Origin: JAVWHP01 sp036639955
Lineage (GTDB): Bacteria; Bacillota_I; Bacilli_A; Erysipelotrichales; Erysipelotrichaceae
Assembly (NCBI GenBank): GCA_036639955.1
Contig: JAVWHP010000007.1
Coordinates: forward strand, 1-64,000
Reading direction: 5' to 3'
DNA: 64,000 bases
Shown here: one piece after another, positions 44,924-54,318 of the stretch
Numbering within the stretch: the stretch's first letter is position 1
How the letters are laid out: each line of letters begins with the position of its first letter
Translations under genes and position numbers: made by a program
Notes under the pieces: generated by a model
Told to the model about the DNA's origin: nothing
What the model saw: the letters and a program-made list of their open reading frames with translations, nothing else
Databases searched by the model: none

Positions 44924-45403
44924 TTAAAGATCTATAGTATTATTGAATTCTATATTATAGAAAGTTTTATTAATAAGGCTTATAAGTTTATAGTAATATT
45001 TATGTTTAATATATAGAGTATATGTTGTTAAATCATTAGAAGTAACAATAAGTTCTAAGTTATTTTTATATTTATTTAATTGGATACTCTTTACATTCTT
45101 ATATTTTAGTTCTCCTTGTATAGTATATAGTTTAGATTGAGTTAAACCATATTGGTTATTAGATACTAAGATTATATCAACTATAAGAATGATTAGAGTA
45201 ATAGCATTAAATGCACTATTATGAGAAAAATTAGGTTGAACATAAGTTAATAGTACTACTAAAAAGATAGAAGTAAAGAAAAAATAAGAAAGTCTAGCCG
45301 GTATGTTTTTAGCTTGAATTAGAATTGAACGACTTGTTGGTTGATAAATAAATAACATTACTAATAAAGGAATGATAGACATTATAAAAGCTATGGTTTC
45401 CAT
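44924..45403 (-). CDS. Unrecognised small membrane protein in the proline operon
   Basis: I do not recognise this 159-residue protein. It has three hydrophobic segments (about residues 4-21, 38-56, 64-80) and a soluble C-terminal half with alternating beta-type pattern (LYTIQGELKYKNVKSIQLNK), similar in general look to small PH-like membrane proteins. Its start overlaps the proA stop by one base, so it is translated with proBA. A role in proline metabolism is not implied by the sequence. Confidence 0.7.
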   Translation of the reverse strand: METIAFIMSIIPLLVMLFIYQPTSRSILIQAKNIPARLSYFFFTSIFLVVLLTYVQPNFSHNSAFNAITLIILIVDIILVSNNQYGLTQSKLYTIQGELKYKNVKSIQLNKYKNNLELIVTSNDLTTYTLYIKHKYYYKLISLINKTFYNIEFNNTIDL

Positions 45404-46647
45404 TATCTTATTTGTCCATTTCCATATATAATATATTTAATAGTAGTTAAAGCTTCTAAACCCATAGGACCACGAGCATGAATCTTTTGATTACTAATAC
45501 CTATTTCAGCACCAAAGCCAAATTCAAAACCATCAGAGAAACGAGTAGAAGCATTAACATATACACAAGCAGAATCTATACAATCTAAGAAGATTTGAGA
45601 AGCATCATAATTAGAAGTAACTATCGTTTCAGAATGATGAGTAGAATACTTGTTAATATGTTCTATTGCTTCAGATAGTTCATCTACAATAATTATAGAT
45701 AATTCTAATGCTAGATATTCACAAGCATAATCTTCTTCAGTAGCTAAAATAAGATCAGGAGATAAAGCACAACAACGTTTACAACCATGTATTTTAACAT
45801 TAGCTGCTTTTAAAGCAGGAACTGCTAATTTAAGGAATTGAGCAGCTATAGAAGAATGTAGTACTAAAGATTCACAAGCATTACATACACTAGTTCTTTG
45901 TGTTTTAGCATTCAATATTATTTTTAAAGCCATATCTAAATCAGCAGAAGCATCAACATAAGTATGACAATTACCAGTTCCTGTCTCAATAACAGGTACA
46001 GTAGCATTATCTATTGTAGCTTTAATAAGATTAGCTCCACCTCTAGGAATAATAACACTAAGATATTCATTAAGTTGCATAAATTTATTAGCAGTTTCAT
46101 GTGATGTATCTTCAATTAATTCTATACAACCAGTAGAAACACCAACTTTATTTAAAGCTTCTTTCATTATATTAACTAAAGCTATATTAGAGTTTATAGC
46201 AGTCTTACTACCTCTTAACATTACAGCATTACCAGACTTAATACATAAAGCAGCAGCATCTACAGATACATTAGGACGAGCTTCATATATCATTCCTACT
46301 ACTCCTAAAGGTACTCTTTTCTGTCCTATAGTTAAACCATTAGGTCTTTTCGACATCTTAATAACACTACCAATAGGATCTTCAATCTGAATAAGTTTAT
46401 CTACACCTATAGCTATAGCTTCTATTCTATCTACATTTAAAGTTAATCTATCTATAATACCTATAGATAAATTGTTCTTAATAGCATTAGCTATATCAAT
46501 CTTATTAGCTTCAATTATTATAGAAGAATTATTTCTTAAAGCTATACCAATCTCCTTTAATATTTCATTCTTTTTAGAAGTAGACATATTCATTAAACTA
46601 TAACTAGCTTTTTTAGCATTACTACCTTTTAATTCTAATTCATTCAT
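45403..46647 (-). CDS. proA: Gamma-glutamyl phosphate reductase
   Basis: The 414-residue NADPH-dependent enzyme of the aldehyde dehydrogenase superfamily reduces glutamyl-5-phosphate to the semialdehyde in proline synthesis. Motifs include VGMIYEARPNVSVDAAALC, IPRGGANLI, VIETGTGNCHTYVD and TQRTSVCNACESL with the catalytic Cys, and ARGPMGLEALTT at the end. It follows proB after two bases. Confidence 0.95.
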   Translation of the reverse strand: MNELELKGSNAKKASYSLMNMSTSKKNEILKEIGIALRNNSSIIIEANKIDIANAIKNNLSIGIIDRLTLNVDRIEAIAIGVDKLIQIEDPIGSVIKMSKRPNGLTIGQKRVPLGVVGMIYEARPNVSVDAAALCIKSGNAVMLRGSKTAINSNIALVNIMKEALNKVGVSTGCIELIEDTSHETANKFMQLNEYLSVIIPRGGANLIKATIDNATVPVIETGTGNCHTYVDASADLDMALKIILNAKTQRTSVCNACESLVLHSSIAAQFLKLAVPALKAANVKIHGCKRCCALSPDLILATEEDYACEYLALELSIIIVDELSEAIEHINKYSTHHSETIVTSNYDASQIFLDCIDSACVYVNASTRFSDGFEFGFGAEIGISNQKIHARGPMGLEALTTIKYIIYGNGQIR

Positions 46648-46649
46648 AA

Positions 46650-47450
46650 TTAATCCTTTCCAAGGAAAAGTGTACCTACACGTTTACCTTCTAATATATC
46701 ATATATTATTTCTGGATTCTCACCATTAGCTATAATCATATCACATTTAGCATCATTAGCTATCTTACCAGCTACTAATTTAGTATTCATACCACCAGTA
46801 CCTAAACTACTACTAGTATCTTTAGCAAAGTCTTCTATATCTTTAGTTATCTCTTTAACTAAAGGTATTAGTTTAGCATTAGCATTAGTATTAGGATTAT
46901 CATCATATAAACCATCTATATCAGAAAGGATTATTAAGAGATCAGCATTTATAAGTGCAGCAGTAACTGCTGATAAGGTATCATTATCTCCATAGACTAT
47001 TTCATCTACTGCTATACTATCATTTTCATTTATAATAGGTATTACATTATAATTAAATAGTGTTTCAAATGTATTAACTACGTTTTCTTTTAATAGTTCA
47101 TCTTGTGTAATAGATTTAGTTAATAGTATTTGTGATATCTTTTGAGCATATTGATCAAAGAACTTATCATATATATACATTAGTTCACATTGTCCTACAG
47201 ATGCTATAGCTTGTTTTTCTTTTATTGTTTTAGGTTTATGATTTAATCCTAATTTAGAAATACCTGCTGCTACTGCTCCACTAGATACTAGTATTATTTC
47301 TCTACCTTCATTTGATAGATCACTTAATATCATAGCTAGTTTATCTAGTTTTCTTAAATTTAGTTTTCCTGTACTATGAGTTAATGTAGTAGAACCTACT
47401 TTTATAACTATTCTTTTACTATTCTTTATGTTTATTAGATGTTTATCCAT
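46650..47450 (-). CDS. proB: Glutamate 5-kinase
   Basis: The 266-residue enzyme phosphorylates glutamate in the first step of proline synthesis. I chose the start MDKHLINIKNSKRIVIKVGS at 47450 because GGAAGTG precedes it; an ATG at 47483 would add eleven residues without such a site. Motifs are VIKVGSTTLT, LVSSGAVAAGI, NENDSIAVDEI and GTGGMNTKLVAGKIA. There is no C-terminal PUA domain, as in several short Bacillota forms. Confidence 0.94.
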   Translation of the reverse strand: MDKHLINIKNSKRIVIKVGSTTLTHSTGKLNLRKLDKLAMILSDLSNEGREIILVSSGAVAAGISKLGLNHKPKTIKEKQAIASVGQCELMYIYDKFFDQYAQKISQILLTKSITQDELLKENVVNTFETLFNYNVIPIINENDSIAVDEIVYGDNDTLSAVTAALINADLLIILSDIDGLYDDNPNTNANAKLIPLVKEITKDIEDFAKDTSSSLGTGGMNTKLVAGKIANDAKCDMIIANGENPEIIYDILEGKRVGTLFLGKD

Positions 47451-47593
47451 TATATACACTTCCTTTATATAAAAGTATACCAAATATTAGGTTAAATTGA
47501 AATTCTTTTATTTATAGTTTATAAAGATAGTTCTTTAAAAGAAGTTAAAGCTAAGGTATAATAAACAAGTAAATAGAATTAAGGAGAGATTAT

Positions 47594-48454
47594 ATGAATG
47601 AAGATAAGATTATATATGGTAATATTTTAGCTAAAGATATAAAGGATAAGCTAAGATTAGATGTTATAAGTTATACTGATAAGGGTTTTAGAGCTCCTCA
47701 TTTAGTTGTTATTCAGGTTGGTAGTAATCCTGCTAGTAGTGCTTATGTTAATGGTAAGGAAAAGGATTGTGTTAGTGTAGGGTTTAAGTCTACTTTATTA
47801 AGATTAGATAATAATATAGAGGAAGAAGAGTTATTAAAGTTTGTTAAGGGTTATAATGATGATAGTTCTGTTGATGGTTTATTGGTTCAATTACCTTTAC
47901 CTAAACATATAGATGCTAAAAAGATATTGTTTGCTATAGATCCTAATAAGGATGTAGATGGTTTTCATCCTTTAAATGTTGGTAAGATGATGATTAATGA
48001 ACCTACTTATTTACCTTGTACTCCTTTTGGTTGTATGAGAATGTTAGAGTCTGTTGGTTATAATGATTTAAGTGGTTTAAATGCTGTAGTTATTGGTAGA
48101 AGTAATATAGTGGGTAAACCTGCTGGACAATTATTATTGAGGAAGAATGCTACTGTTACTACAGTACATTCTAAAACTAAGAATATAGAAGAGATTTGTA
48201 GTAAGGCTGATATCTTAATAGCTGCTATTGGTAAACCTAAGTTGATTAAAGAAAATTGGGTTAAAAAAGGTGCTATAATAATAGATGTAGGTATTAATCG
48301 TGGTGATGATGGTAAGTTAGTTGGAGATGTTGACTTTGATTCTGTTATAGATAAAGTTAAATATATTACTCCAGTACCTAAGGGTGTAGGATTAATGACT
48401 AGAGCTATGTTATTAGAAAATACAATGCAAGCTTATAAGGAGAATATTAAATAG
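47594..48454 (+). CDS. folD: Methylenetetrahydrofolate dehydrogenase / cyclohydrolase
   Basis: The 286-residue bifunctional enzyme interconverts methylene-, methenyl- and formyl-tetrahydrofolate. GSNPASSAYVNGKEKDC holds the active-site Tyr and Lys, VDGLLVQLPLPKHID is the first signature, and VVIGRSNIVGKPAGQLL binds NADP. It ends PVPKGVGLMTRAML. SD AGGAGAG. It begins a run with the DUF951 gene and ychF. Confidence 0.96.
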   Translation: MNEDKIIYGNILAKDIKDKLRLDVISYTDKGFRAPHLVVIQVGSNPASSAYVNGKEKDCVSVGFKSTLLRLDNNIEEEELLKFVKGYNDDSSVDGLLVQLPLPKHIDAKKILFAIDPNKDVDGFHPLNVGKMMINEPTYLPCTPFGCMRMLESVGYNDLSGLNAVVIGRSNIVGKPAGQLLLRKNATVTTVHSKTKNIEEICSKADILIAAIGKPKLIKENWVKKGAIIIDVGINRGDDGKLVGDVDFDSVIDKVKYITPVPKGVGLMTRAMLLENTMQAYKENIK

Positions 48455-48463
48455 GAGGTAACA

Positions 48464-48658
48464 ATGGAATATAACTTAAATGATATAGTAGAGATGAAGA
48501 AGGAACATCCATGTCATAAATCTAAATATTGGAAGATAATTAGAATGGGTGCTGATATTAGAGTTAAGTGTTTAGGTTGTGGAACTAGTGTGTTATTTCC
48601 TAGAACTGAGTTTGAAAAAAGATTAAAGAAGATTATTGAAAAAGCACCTATAGAATAG
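48464..48658 (+). CDS. DUF951 family protein (YyzM-like)
   Basis: A 64-residue protein, MEYNLNDIVEMKKEHPCHKS to EKAPIE, with a CH and CxGC pattern (HPCH, KCLGCG) that could bind zinc. It matches the short DUF951 family often found directly upstream of ychF in Bacillota. The function is unknown. AGGAGGTAAC supports the start; it lies 9 bp after folD and 18 bp before ychF. Confidence 0.88.
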   Translation: MEYNLNDIVEMKKEHPCHKSKYWKIIRMGADIRVKCLGCGTSVLFPRTEFEKRLKKIIEKAPIE

Positions 48659-48676
48659 GAAGAAAGAGGAACATAT

Positions 48677-49777
48677 ATGTCATTAACAGCAGGAATTGTA
48701 GGATTACCAAATGTAGGGAAATCAACTCTATTTAATGCAATAACTAAATCACAGGTAGAAGCAGCTAATTACCCATTTGCTACTATTCAACCTAATGTAG
48801 GAGTAGTAGAAGTACCAGATAGTAGAATAGATCGTTTAATAGAATTATTTAGTCCTAAAAGAACAGTACATACTACTTTTGAATTTACTGATATAGCAGG
48901 ATTAGTAAAAGGAGCTAGTAAAGGAGAAGGACTTGGTAACCAATTCTTATCTAATATTAGATTAACTGATGCTATTTGTCATGTAGTAAGATGTTTTGAT
49001 GATAATGATATTACACATGTAGAAGGTAGTGTAGATCCAATTAGAGATATTGAAATAATAAACTTAGAACTAGTATTAGCAGATCTACAAAGTGTATTAA
49101 CTAGATTAAATAAAGTATCTAAAAAAGCCGCAACTAGAGATCCAGCTTCTAAAGTAGAAGTAGCAGTATTAAACCAACTTAAAGAAACTTTAGAGGCTGG
49201 AAATGCAGCAAGAACATTAGAATTTGAAAAAGAAGCATTAGAAGTAGTAAAAGGCTATAGCCTTTTAACTATTAAACCAATGATATATGTAGCTAATATG
49301 TCAGAAGAACAAATAAGTGATCCTGATAGTAATGAATACTATAAGATAGTTAAAGAATATGCAGAAAAAGAAGGTAATGATGTAGTAGCTATAAGTGCTA
49401 AAATAGAAGAAGAATTATCAGAATTAGATAAAGAAGAAAAAGATGTATTCTTACAAGACTTAGGTATTAATGAAAGTGGACTAGATAAAGTTATTAGAGC
49501 TGCTTATAGTTTATTAAATCTAAAAACATATTTTACTGTAGGAGTAGAAGAAGTAAGAGCATGGACATTTAAAGATGGAATGAATGCACCACAATGTGCA
49601 GGAATAATACATACTGATTTCCAAAGAGGTTTTATTAGAGCTGAAGCATTCTCATTTGATGATATAGATAAATACTGTACAGAATTAGCAGTAAAAGAAG
49701 CAGGTAAATTGAGATCTGAAGGAAAAGATTATATAGTTCAAGATGGAGATATTCTAAACTTTAGATTTAATGTTTAA
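48677..49777 (+). CDS. ychF: Redox/ribosome-associated ATPase YchF (OLA1 family)
   Basis: The 366-residue Obg-like P-loop protein prefers ATP over GTP and binds ribosomes. GIVGLPNVGKSTLFNAIT is the P-loop, FEFTDIAGLVKGASKGEGLGN the switch region, and YVANMSEEQ replaces the NKxD that would give GTP specificity. The C-terminal TGS domain reads WTFKDGMNAPQCAGIIHTDF and ends in DILNFRFNV. Length is normal. Confidence 0.96.
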   Translation: MSLTAGIVGLPNVGKSTLFNAITKSQVEAANYPFATIQPNVGVVEVPDSRIDRLIELFSPKRTVHTTFEFTDIAGLVKGASKGEGLGNQFLSNIRLTDAICHVVRCFDDNDITHVEGSVDPIRDIEIINLELVLADLQSVLTRLNKVSKKAATRDPASKVEVAVLNQLKETLEAGNAARTLEFEKEALEVVKGYSLLTIKPMIYVANMSEEQISDPDSNEYYKIVKEYAEKEGNDVVAISAKIEEELSELDKEEKDVFLQDLGINESGLDKVIRAAYSLLNLKTYFTVGVEEVRAWTFKDGMNAPQCAGIIHTDFQRGFIRAEAFSFDDIDKYCTELAVKEAGKLRSEGKDYIVQDGDILNFRFNV

Positions 49778-49857
49778 GATACTATAAGCATTAGTTTCTT
49801 GAAATAGTAAATGATAAGTGATAGAATGTTATTAGAATAAATATAAGGAGAGATAAT

Positions 49858-50181
49858 ATGAAATTAATCGTAGCTATTATGTCGAATGATGACAGTCCTG
49901 CTGTATCATCAGCATTAACAAAAGAAAATTTTTCAGTTACAAGACTTGCTACAACAGGTGGATTCCTAAGAGCAGGGAATACTACTTTAATAGTTGGAAC
50001 AGAAGATGATAAAGTTGAAAAAGCAATTGATGTAATAGGTGAATATTCAAGAAGAAGAAGTGAAGTAGTACCATCGACTGCTAGTTATGATATTGGAAGA
50101 TATGCATCATTTCCAATAGAAGTACAAGTAGGTGGAGCAACTATATTTGTAGTTGATGTAGAACAATTTATAAGATTGTAA
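49858..50181 (+). CDS. darA: PII-like cyclic-di-AMP receptor DarA (YaaQ/PstA)
   Basis: The 107-residue protein is of the PII-like fold that binds cyclic di-AMP in Bacillota. It begins MKLIVAIMSNDDSPAVSSAL and contains FSVTRLATTGGFLRAGNTTL, the conserved nucleotide-binding loop, and GGATIFVVDVEQF at the end. It has no enzymatic motif. It indicates that this organism uses cyclic di-AMP as well as cyclic di-GMP. AAGGAGAGATAAT precedes the ATG and a strong terminator follows, so it is monocistronic. Confidence 0.94.
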   Translation: MKLIVAIMSNDDSPAVSSALTKENFSVTRLATTGGFLRAGNTTLIVGTEDDKVEKAIDVIGEYSRRRSEVVPSTASYDIGRYASFPIEVQVGGATIFVVDVEQFIRL

Positions 50182-50213
50182 TAAATTAAGTAGTTTTAAG
50201 ATAGTTATAAATT

Positions 50214-50247
50214 AAAGGATGGCACAGTAATGTGCTATCCTTTAATT
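50214..50247 (+). terminator. darA terminator
   Basis: Positions 50214-50225 pair with 50232-50243 over 12 bp including one G-T wobble, loop AGTAAT, then AATTTT. Confidence 0.85.
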
Positions 50248-50464
50248 TTGAGAATAGCTAAAAAGACTTAAATATTAGGATATACACAAAAATTAAAGAA
50301 ATGGTAGGAAAACTTTATGAAAGATATATTTGTAATTTTCATAATTTTCACAGTCAAATGAATGGTAAATGGTGTATAATTAATTATACAATGAGTATGT
50401 AATTATTAATATGAATACAAACTTAATAAAAAATGGAAGATTTGAGATATCGAGGAGGATACGT

Positions 50465-52819
50465 ATGATAACAGTTATTAAAAAAAGGGATGGAAGAGAA
50501 ATATCTTTTATACCTGAAAAAATCACAAGAGCTATTTATTTAGCAGCAAGTACAGTAGCAGCAAGAGAAGGAGGAAACGCAGATTACAATGTAGCTGAAA
50601 CACTAACTTCAAAAGTTGTTGGAGCACTTAATAAGAAGTATAGTGAAGAAGTACCAAGCGTAGAAGAAGTACAAGATGCAGTAGTTAAAATACTAATTGA
50701 AAGTGGACACGCTAAAACAAGTGAAGCATATATTTTATATAGAGCGGAAAGAAATAAGATCCGTAATATGAAAACAAGATTAATGAAGAATATAGAAGAA
50801 ATTACTTTTAGTGACGCAAATGATGCAGACATTAAAAGAGAAAATGCTAATATAGATGGAAATACAGCAATGGGAACAATGCTACAATACGGAAGTGCAG
50901 TATCAAGAGAATTCTGTTTATCACAAATGATGAACCCAGAACACGCAAGACTACATGAAAATGGAGATATACATATACATGATATGGACTTTATGAATAT
51001 GGGAACACTAACATGCTGTCAAATAAATTTAGAAAATCTATTTAAAGGTGGGTTTTCAACAGGACATGGACATCTAAGAGAGCCACAGGATATATCAAGC
51101 TATGCAGCACTAGCAGCAATAGCAATACAAAGTGATCAAAACGATCAACACGGTGGACAAAGTGTACCAGCATTCGATTACTATATGGCACCAGGAGTAG
51201 CAAAAACATATAAGAAATTCTATAAAAGCAATGTAAATAAAGCACTAGAAATGATGGTAGGACTAGAAGTAAATGCAAAAGAAAAACTAGAAACACTAGA
51301 AAAAACATTAAATAGTGACCCTAAACTAGAAATGGATGAAAAGTATCTAGAAGCTCTAGTAGGAATGCTAAAATCTGACTACAAATTGAATGATAGTGAT
51401 ATAGAAAAAGTATTAGCATTTGCATATAAAGAAACATTTAAAGAAACAAATAAAGCAACATTCCAAGCGATGGAAGCATTTATACACAATTTAAATACAA
51501 TGCACTCAAGAGCAGGAGCACAAGTACCATTCTCAAGTATAAACTTTGGAACAGATACAAGTGCAGAAGGAAGAATGCTAAGTAAGAATTTAATGCTAGC
51601 ACAAGAAGCAGGATTAGGAAATGGAGAAACACCAATATTTCCAATACTAATATTTAAAGTAAAAGAAGGAATAAATTATAATAAGTTAGATCCTAACTAT
51701 GATCTATTTAAATTAGCATGTAGAGTAAGTGCTAAAAGATTATTTCCTAATTTTAGTTTTATAGATGCTCCATTTAATTTAGAATACTATAAAGAAGGAA
51801 GACCAGAAACAGAAGCTACTTATATGGGATGTAGAACAAGAGTAGTAGGAAATGTTTGTGGAGAAGAAGTAGTCGATGGTAGAGGAAACTTATCATTTAC
51901 AAGTATAAATTTACCAAGAATAGGATTAAAACATGGTAAAGCATTACATGGTAAATATGATGAAGTAGGATTCTTCAAAGAATTAGATGAAAAGATTGAT
52001 GCTGTTGCTGCTCAATTATTAGAAAGAATGGCAATCCAAGGATCAAAGAAGGTTAAGAATTTTCCATTCTTGATGGGACAAGGAGTTTGGAAAGGATCTG
52101 AAAATTTAGATTGGGAAGATACTTTAGAAGAAATAATTAAACAAGGTACTTTAACAGTTGGATTTATAGGATTAGCAGAGTGTTTAAAAGCATTGATAGG
52201 AGAACATCATGGAGAAAGTGATGAAGCTCAAGCTTTAGGAATGAAGATAATAGGACATATGAGAGAAAAAATGGATGATTATACAACTAAGTATAAATTG
52301 AATTTTTCTTTAATAGCTACTCCTGCTGAAGGATTATCTGGAAGATTTACAAGAATAGATAAGAAAGTATTTGGTGTAGTTCCAGGAGTTACTGATCGTG
52401 AATACTATACTAATAGTTTCCATGTTCCTGTATACTATAATATATCAGCTTTTAATAAGATTAGAAAAGAAGCACCTTATCATAACTTTACTAATGCTGG
52501 TCATATTAGTTATGTTGAAGTAGCTGGAGATCCTGAAAAGAATTTAGATGCTTTTGAAGCTATTGTACGTTGTATGAAAGAAGAAGGAATAGGTTATGGA
52601 AGTATTAACCATCCTTTAGATAGAGACCCTGTATGTGGCTTTAGTGGAGTTATAGAAGGTAGTGTATGCCCTAATTGTGGACGTAATGAAGAAGAAGGAG
52701 CAGTAAGATTCGAAAAGATAAGAAGAATTACTGGATACCTAGTAGGAACAGTAGATCGTTTCAATAATGCTAAAACAGCAGAAGTAAATGATCGTGTTAA
52801 ACATGGAATTAAAGATTAG
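50465..52819 (+). CDS. nrdD: Anaerobic ribonucleoside-triphosphate reductase (class III)
   Basis: The 784-residue glycyl-radical enzyme makes deoxyribonucleotides without oxygen. The start at ATG 50465 is set by GAGGAGG; an ATG at 50411 has none. An ATP-cone allosteric domain occupies residues 1-95 (KKRDGREISFIPEKITRAI). The barrel contains HIHDMDFMN and NFGTDTSAEG. A CGF-CPNC zinc site and the radical loop RITGYLVGTVDRFN (Gly radical) close the protein. It overlaps nrdG, its activase. Confidence 0.95.
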   Translation: MITVIKKRDGREISFIPEKITRAIYLAASTVAAREGGNADYNVAETLTSKVVGALNKKYSEEVPSVEEVQDAVVKILIESGHAKTSEAYILYRAERNKIRNMKTRLMKNIEEITFSDANDADIKRENANIDGNTAMGTMLQYGSAVSREFCLSQMMNPEHARLHENGDIHIHDMDFMNMGTLTCCQINLENLFKGGFSTGHGHLREPQDISSYAALAAIAIQSDQNDQHGGQSVPAFDYYMAPGVAKTYKKFYKSNVNKALEMMVGLEVNAKEKLETLEKTLNSDPKLEMDEKYLEALVGMLKSDYKLNDSDIEKVLAFAYKETFKETNKATFQAMEAFIHNLNTMHSRAGAQVPFSSINFGTDTSAEGRMLSKNLMLAQEAGLGNGETPIFPILIFKVKEGINYNKLDPNYDLFKLACRVSAKRLFPNFSFIDAPFNLEYYKEGRPETEATYMGCRTRVVGNVCGEEVVDGRGNLSFTSINLPRIGLKHGKALHGKYDEVGFFKELDEKIDAVAAQLLERMAIQGSKKVKNFPFLMGQGVWKGSENLDWEDTLEEIIKQGTLTVGFIGLAECLKALIGEHHGESDEAQALGMKIIGHMREKMDDYTTKYKLNFSLIATPAEGLSGRFTRIDKKVFGVVPGVTDREYYTNSFHVPVYYNISAFNKIRKEAPYHNFTNAGHISYVEVAGDPEKNLDAFEAIVRCMKEEGIGYGSINHPLDRDPVCGFSGVIEGSVCPNCGRNEEEGAVRFEKIRRITGYLVGTVDRFNNAKTAEVNDRVKHGIKD

Positions 52820-53306
52820 ATTATCTGGCCCATTAACCATAGATAGTATTGTAGATGGTGTCGGATTAAGATGTGTAGTATGGACACAAGGTTGTCCACA
52901 TAACTGTCCTAATTGTCATAATCCTTTAACTCATGATATGCAAGGTGGAGAACTAGTAGATGTAGCCACTGTAGTAAAAGAAATTAAAGACACTCATCTA
53001 CAAACTGGTCTAACTCTCTCTGGAGGAGAACCATTCATGCAACCGGATGCTCTATTACCTATTGTAGCAGCAGCTATAGAAATGAATATGAATATATGGG
53101 CCTATACAGGATTCCTCTACGAAGATCTAATTACAGACCCACGTCGCAACAAGTTACTTAAAGAACTTGATATCTTAGTAGATGGTAAATTTATAGAAGA
53201 ATTAAGAGATCCCTATCTAAGATTTAAGGGCAGCTCAAATCAACGTGTAATAGATGTCCAATCCTCATTAAAAAATAATAAAGTTATATTAAGTGAATAT
53301 AATTAA
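52803..53306 (+). CDS. nrdG: Anaerobic ribonucleotide reductase activating protein (radical SAM)
   Basis: The enzyme uses S-adenosylmethionine and a 4Fe-4S cluster to install the glycyl radical on NrdD. The cluster motif is CPHNCPNC (CX3CX2C), followed by TLSGGEPFMQP. I favour MELKIRLSG at 52803 (167 residues); ATG 52788 would add five residues. Neither has a strong ribosome-binding site, so translation probably depends on nrdD, whose end it overlaps. Confidence 0.94.
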   Translation: MELKIRLSGPLTIDSIVDGVGLRCVVWTQGCPHNCPNCHNPLTHDMQGGELVDVATVVKEIKDTHLQTGLTLSGGEPFMQPDALLPIVAAAIEMNMNIWAYTGFLYEDLITDPRRNKLLKELDILVDGKFIEELRDPYLRFKGSSNQRVIDVQSSLKNNKVILSEYN

Positions 53307-53316
53307 CAACAACAAT

Positions 53317-53348
53317 AAAGAGAAATAGCATAAAGCTATTTCTCTTTT
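53317..53348. terminator. Bidirectional terminator after nrdG
   Basis: Positions 53317-53329 and 53335-53347 form a perfect 13-bp stem with loop ATAAA. It separates nrdG from the converging peptidase gene. Confidence 0.88.
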
Positions 53349-53365
53349 AAGTTGTAGTAATATCA

Positions 53366-54226
53366 CTAATTTTTTGTCAATACTTTATTATAGACCCATA
53401 TAGTTTTATTAGCTATAATAAATTTAGTAGCATCAGTTTTAAGATCATAACCTATAGATATAAAGATACCAGGAATATAGAAGTAATCATTAAGTTTAAA
53501 TACTTGGTTAGATAGTCTATTACCATATTTATCACACTTAATACAAGGACCAGCAGGGATTGAGTTTCCACCATCACCTGTAAGTTCTTTATTCCATATA
53601 CTATCTAGTTCAACAAGTACTTGTTGAACTAGAAAGATACCAGCTATACTGAATTTATCACCTATACTAATCTTATTGTTAATTATAGATGGTACATACT
53701 TCCAATTATAATTAATATCATTCAATAGTTTAGTACCATCTATAAAACAAACATCACTAATAAGCATATTACCATTTAACATATAAACACCATAACGATT
53801 CAACACATACATTGAATTGAATTTGCCACGAGCAAATTCAATATGAATATGATTCCCCGTAGCGTTACCACTAGAACCTTCCTGAGCTATTTGAGTACCT
53901 TGTTTATAGCTAATTCCGGTATGTATACCGGATAAGGAGTCGTCATGGATAATTAGCAGGGTTAAGTAGTCTATAATGCCGTTAGCAAAGCGTACTTTAG
54001 ATATAGATTGCCACCAAACAGCATTACCATTCTTAGGATCAATAGCAACACATACTACATCACAAGGAGCATAAATTAAACTCTTACCACCATCACTACC
54101 AGATAAATCTAAAGCAAAACTACCTAAATGAGAACCAACATTATCAACCTGACTAATACGAGTTATTTCCATCGGAAATAACACATTAGAAATACCATTA
54201 GTTATACTAGTTTGATATTGCTTCAT
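53366..54226 (-). CDS. M23-type metallopeptidase domain protein without signal peptide
   Basis: The 286-residue protein contains GSHLGSFALDLSG (His and Asp ligands) and GNATGNHIHIEFARG, whose His-x-His completes an M23/LytM zinc site (all within about residues 30-135). This family cuts peptide bridges in peptidoglycan. The remaining 150 residues, including two similar 'KIGDKFSIAGIFLV'/'KLNDYFYIPGIFIS' segments, look like SH3-type wall-binding repeats. There is no signal peptide or membrane helix, a feature of phage endolysins. No holin or other phage gene is next to it. It is divergent from a PBP gene. Confidence 0.78.
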   Translation of the reverse strand: MKQYQTSITNGISNVLFPMEITRISQVDNVGSHLGSFALDLSGSDGGKSLIYAPCDVVCVAIDPKNGNAVWWQSISKVRFANGIIDYLTLLIIHDDSLSGIHTGISYKQGTQIAQEGSSGNATGNHIHIEFARGKFNSMYVLNRYGVYMLNGNMLISDVCFIDGTKLLNDINYNWKYVPSIINNKISIGDKFSIAGIFLVQQVLVELDSIWNKELTGDGGNSIPAGPCIKCDKYGNRLSNQVFKLNDYFYIPGIFISIGYDLKTDATKFIIANKTIWVYNKVLTKN

Positions 54227-54318
54227 AAAACACCCCCTACTATTTAATATGAAAGAAATATAAATAAGTGAATATAAATTTATATTATTGTCAACAATAT
54301 ACTATGGAGGTGAAACAG

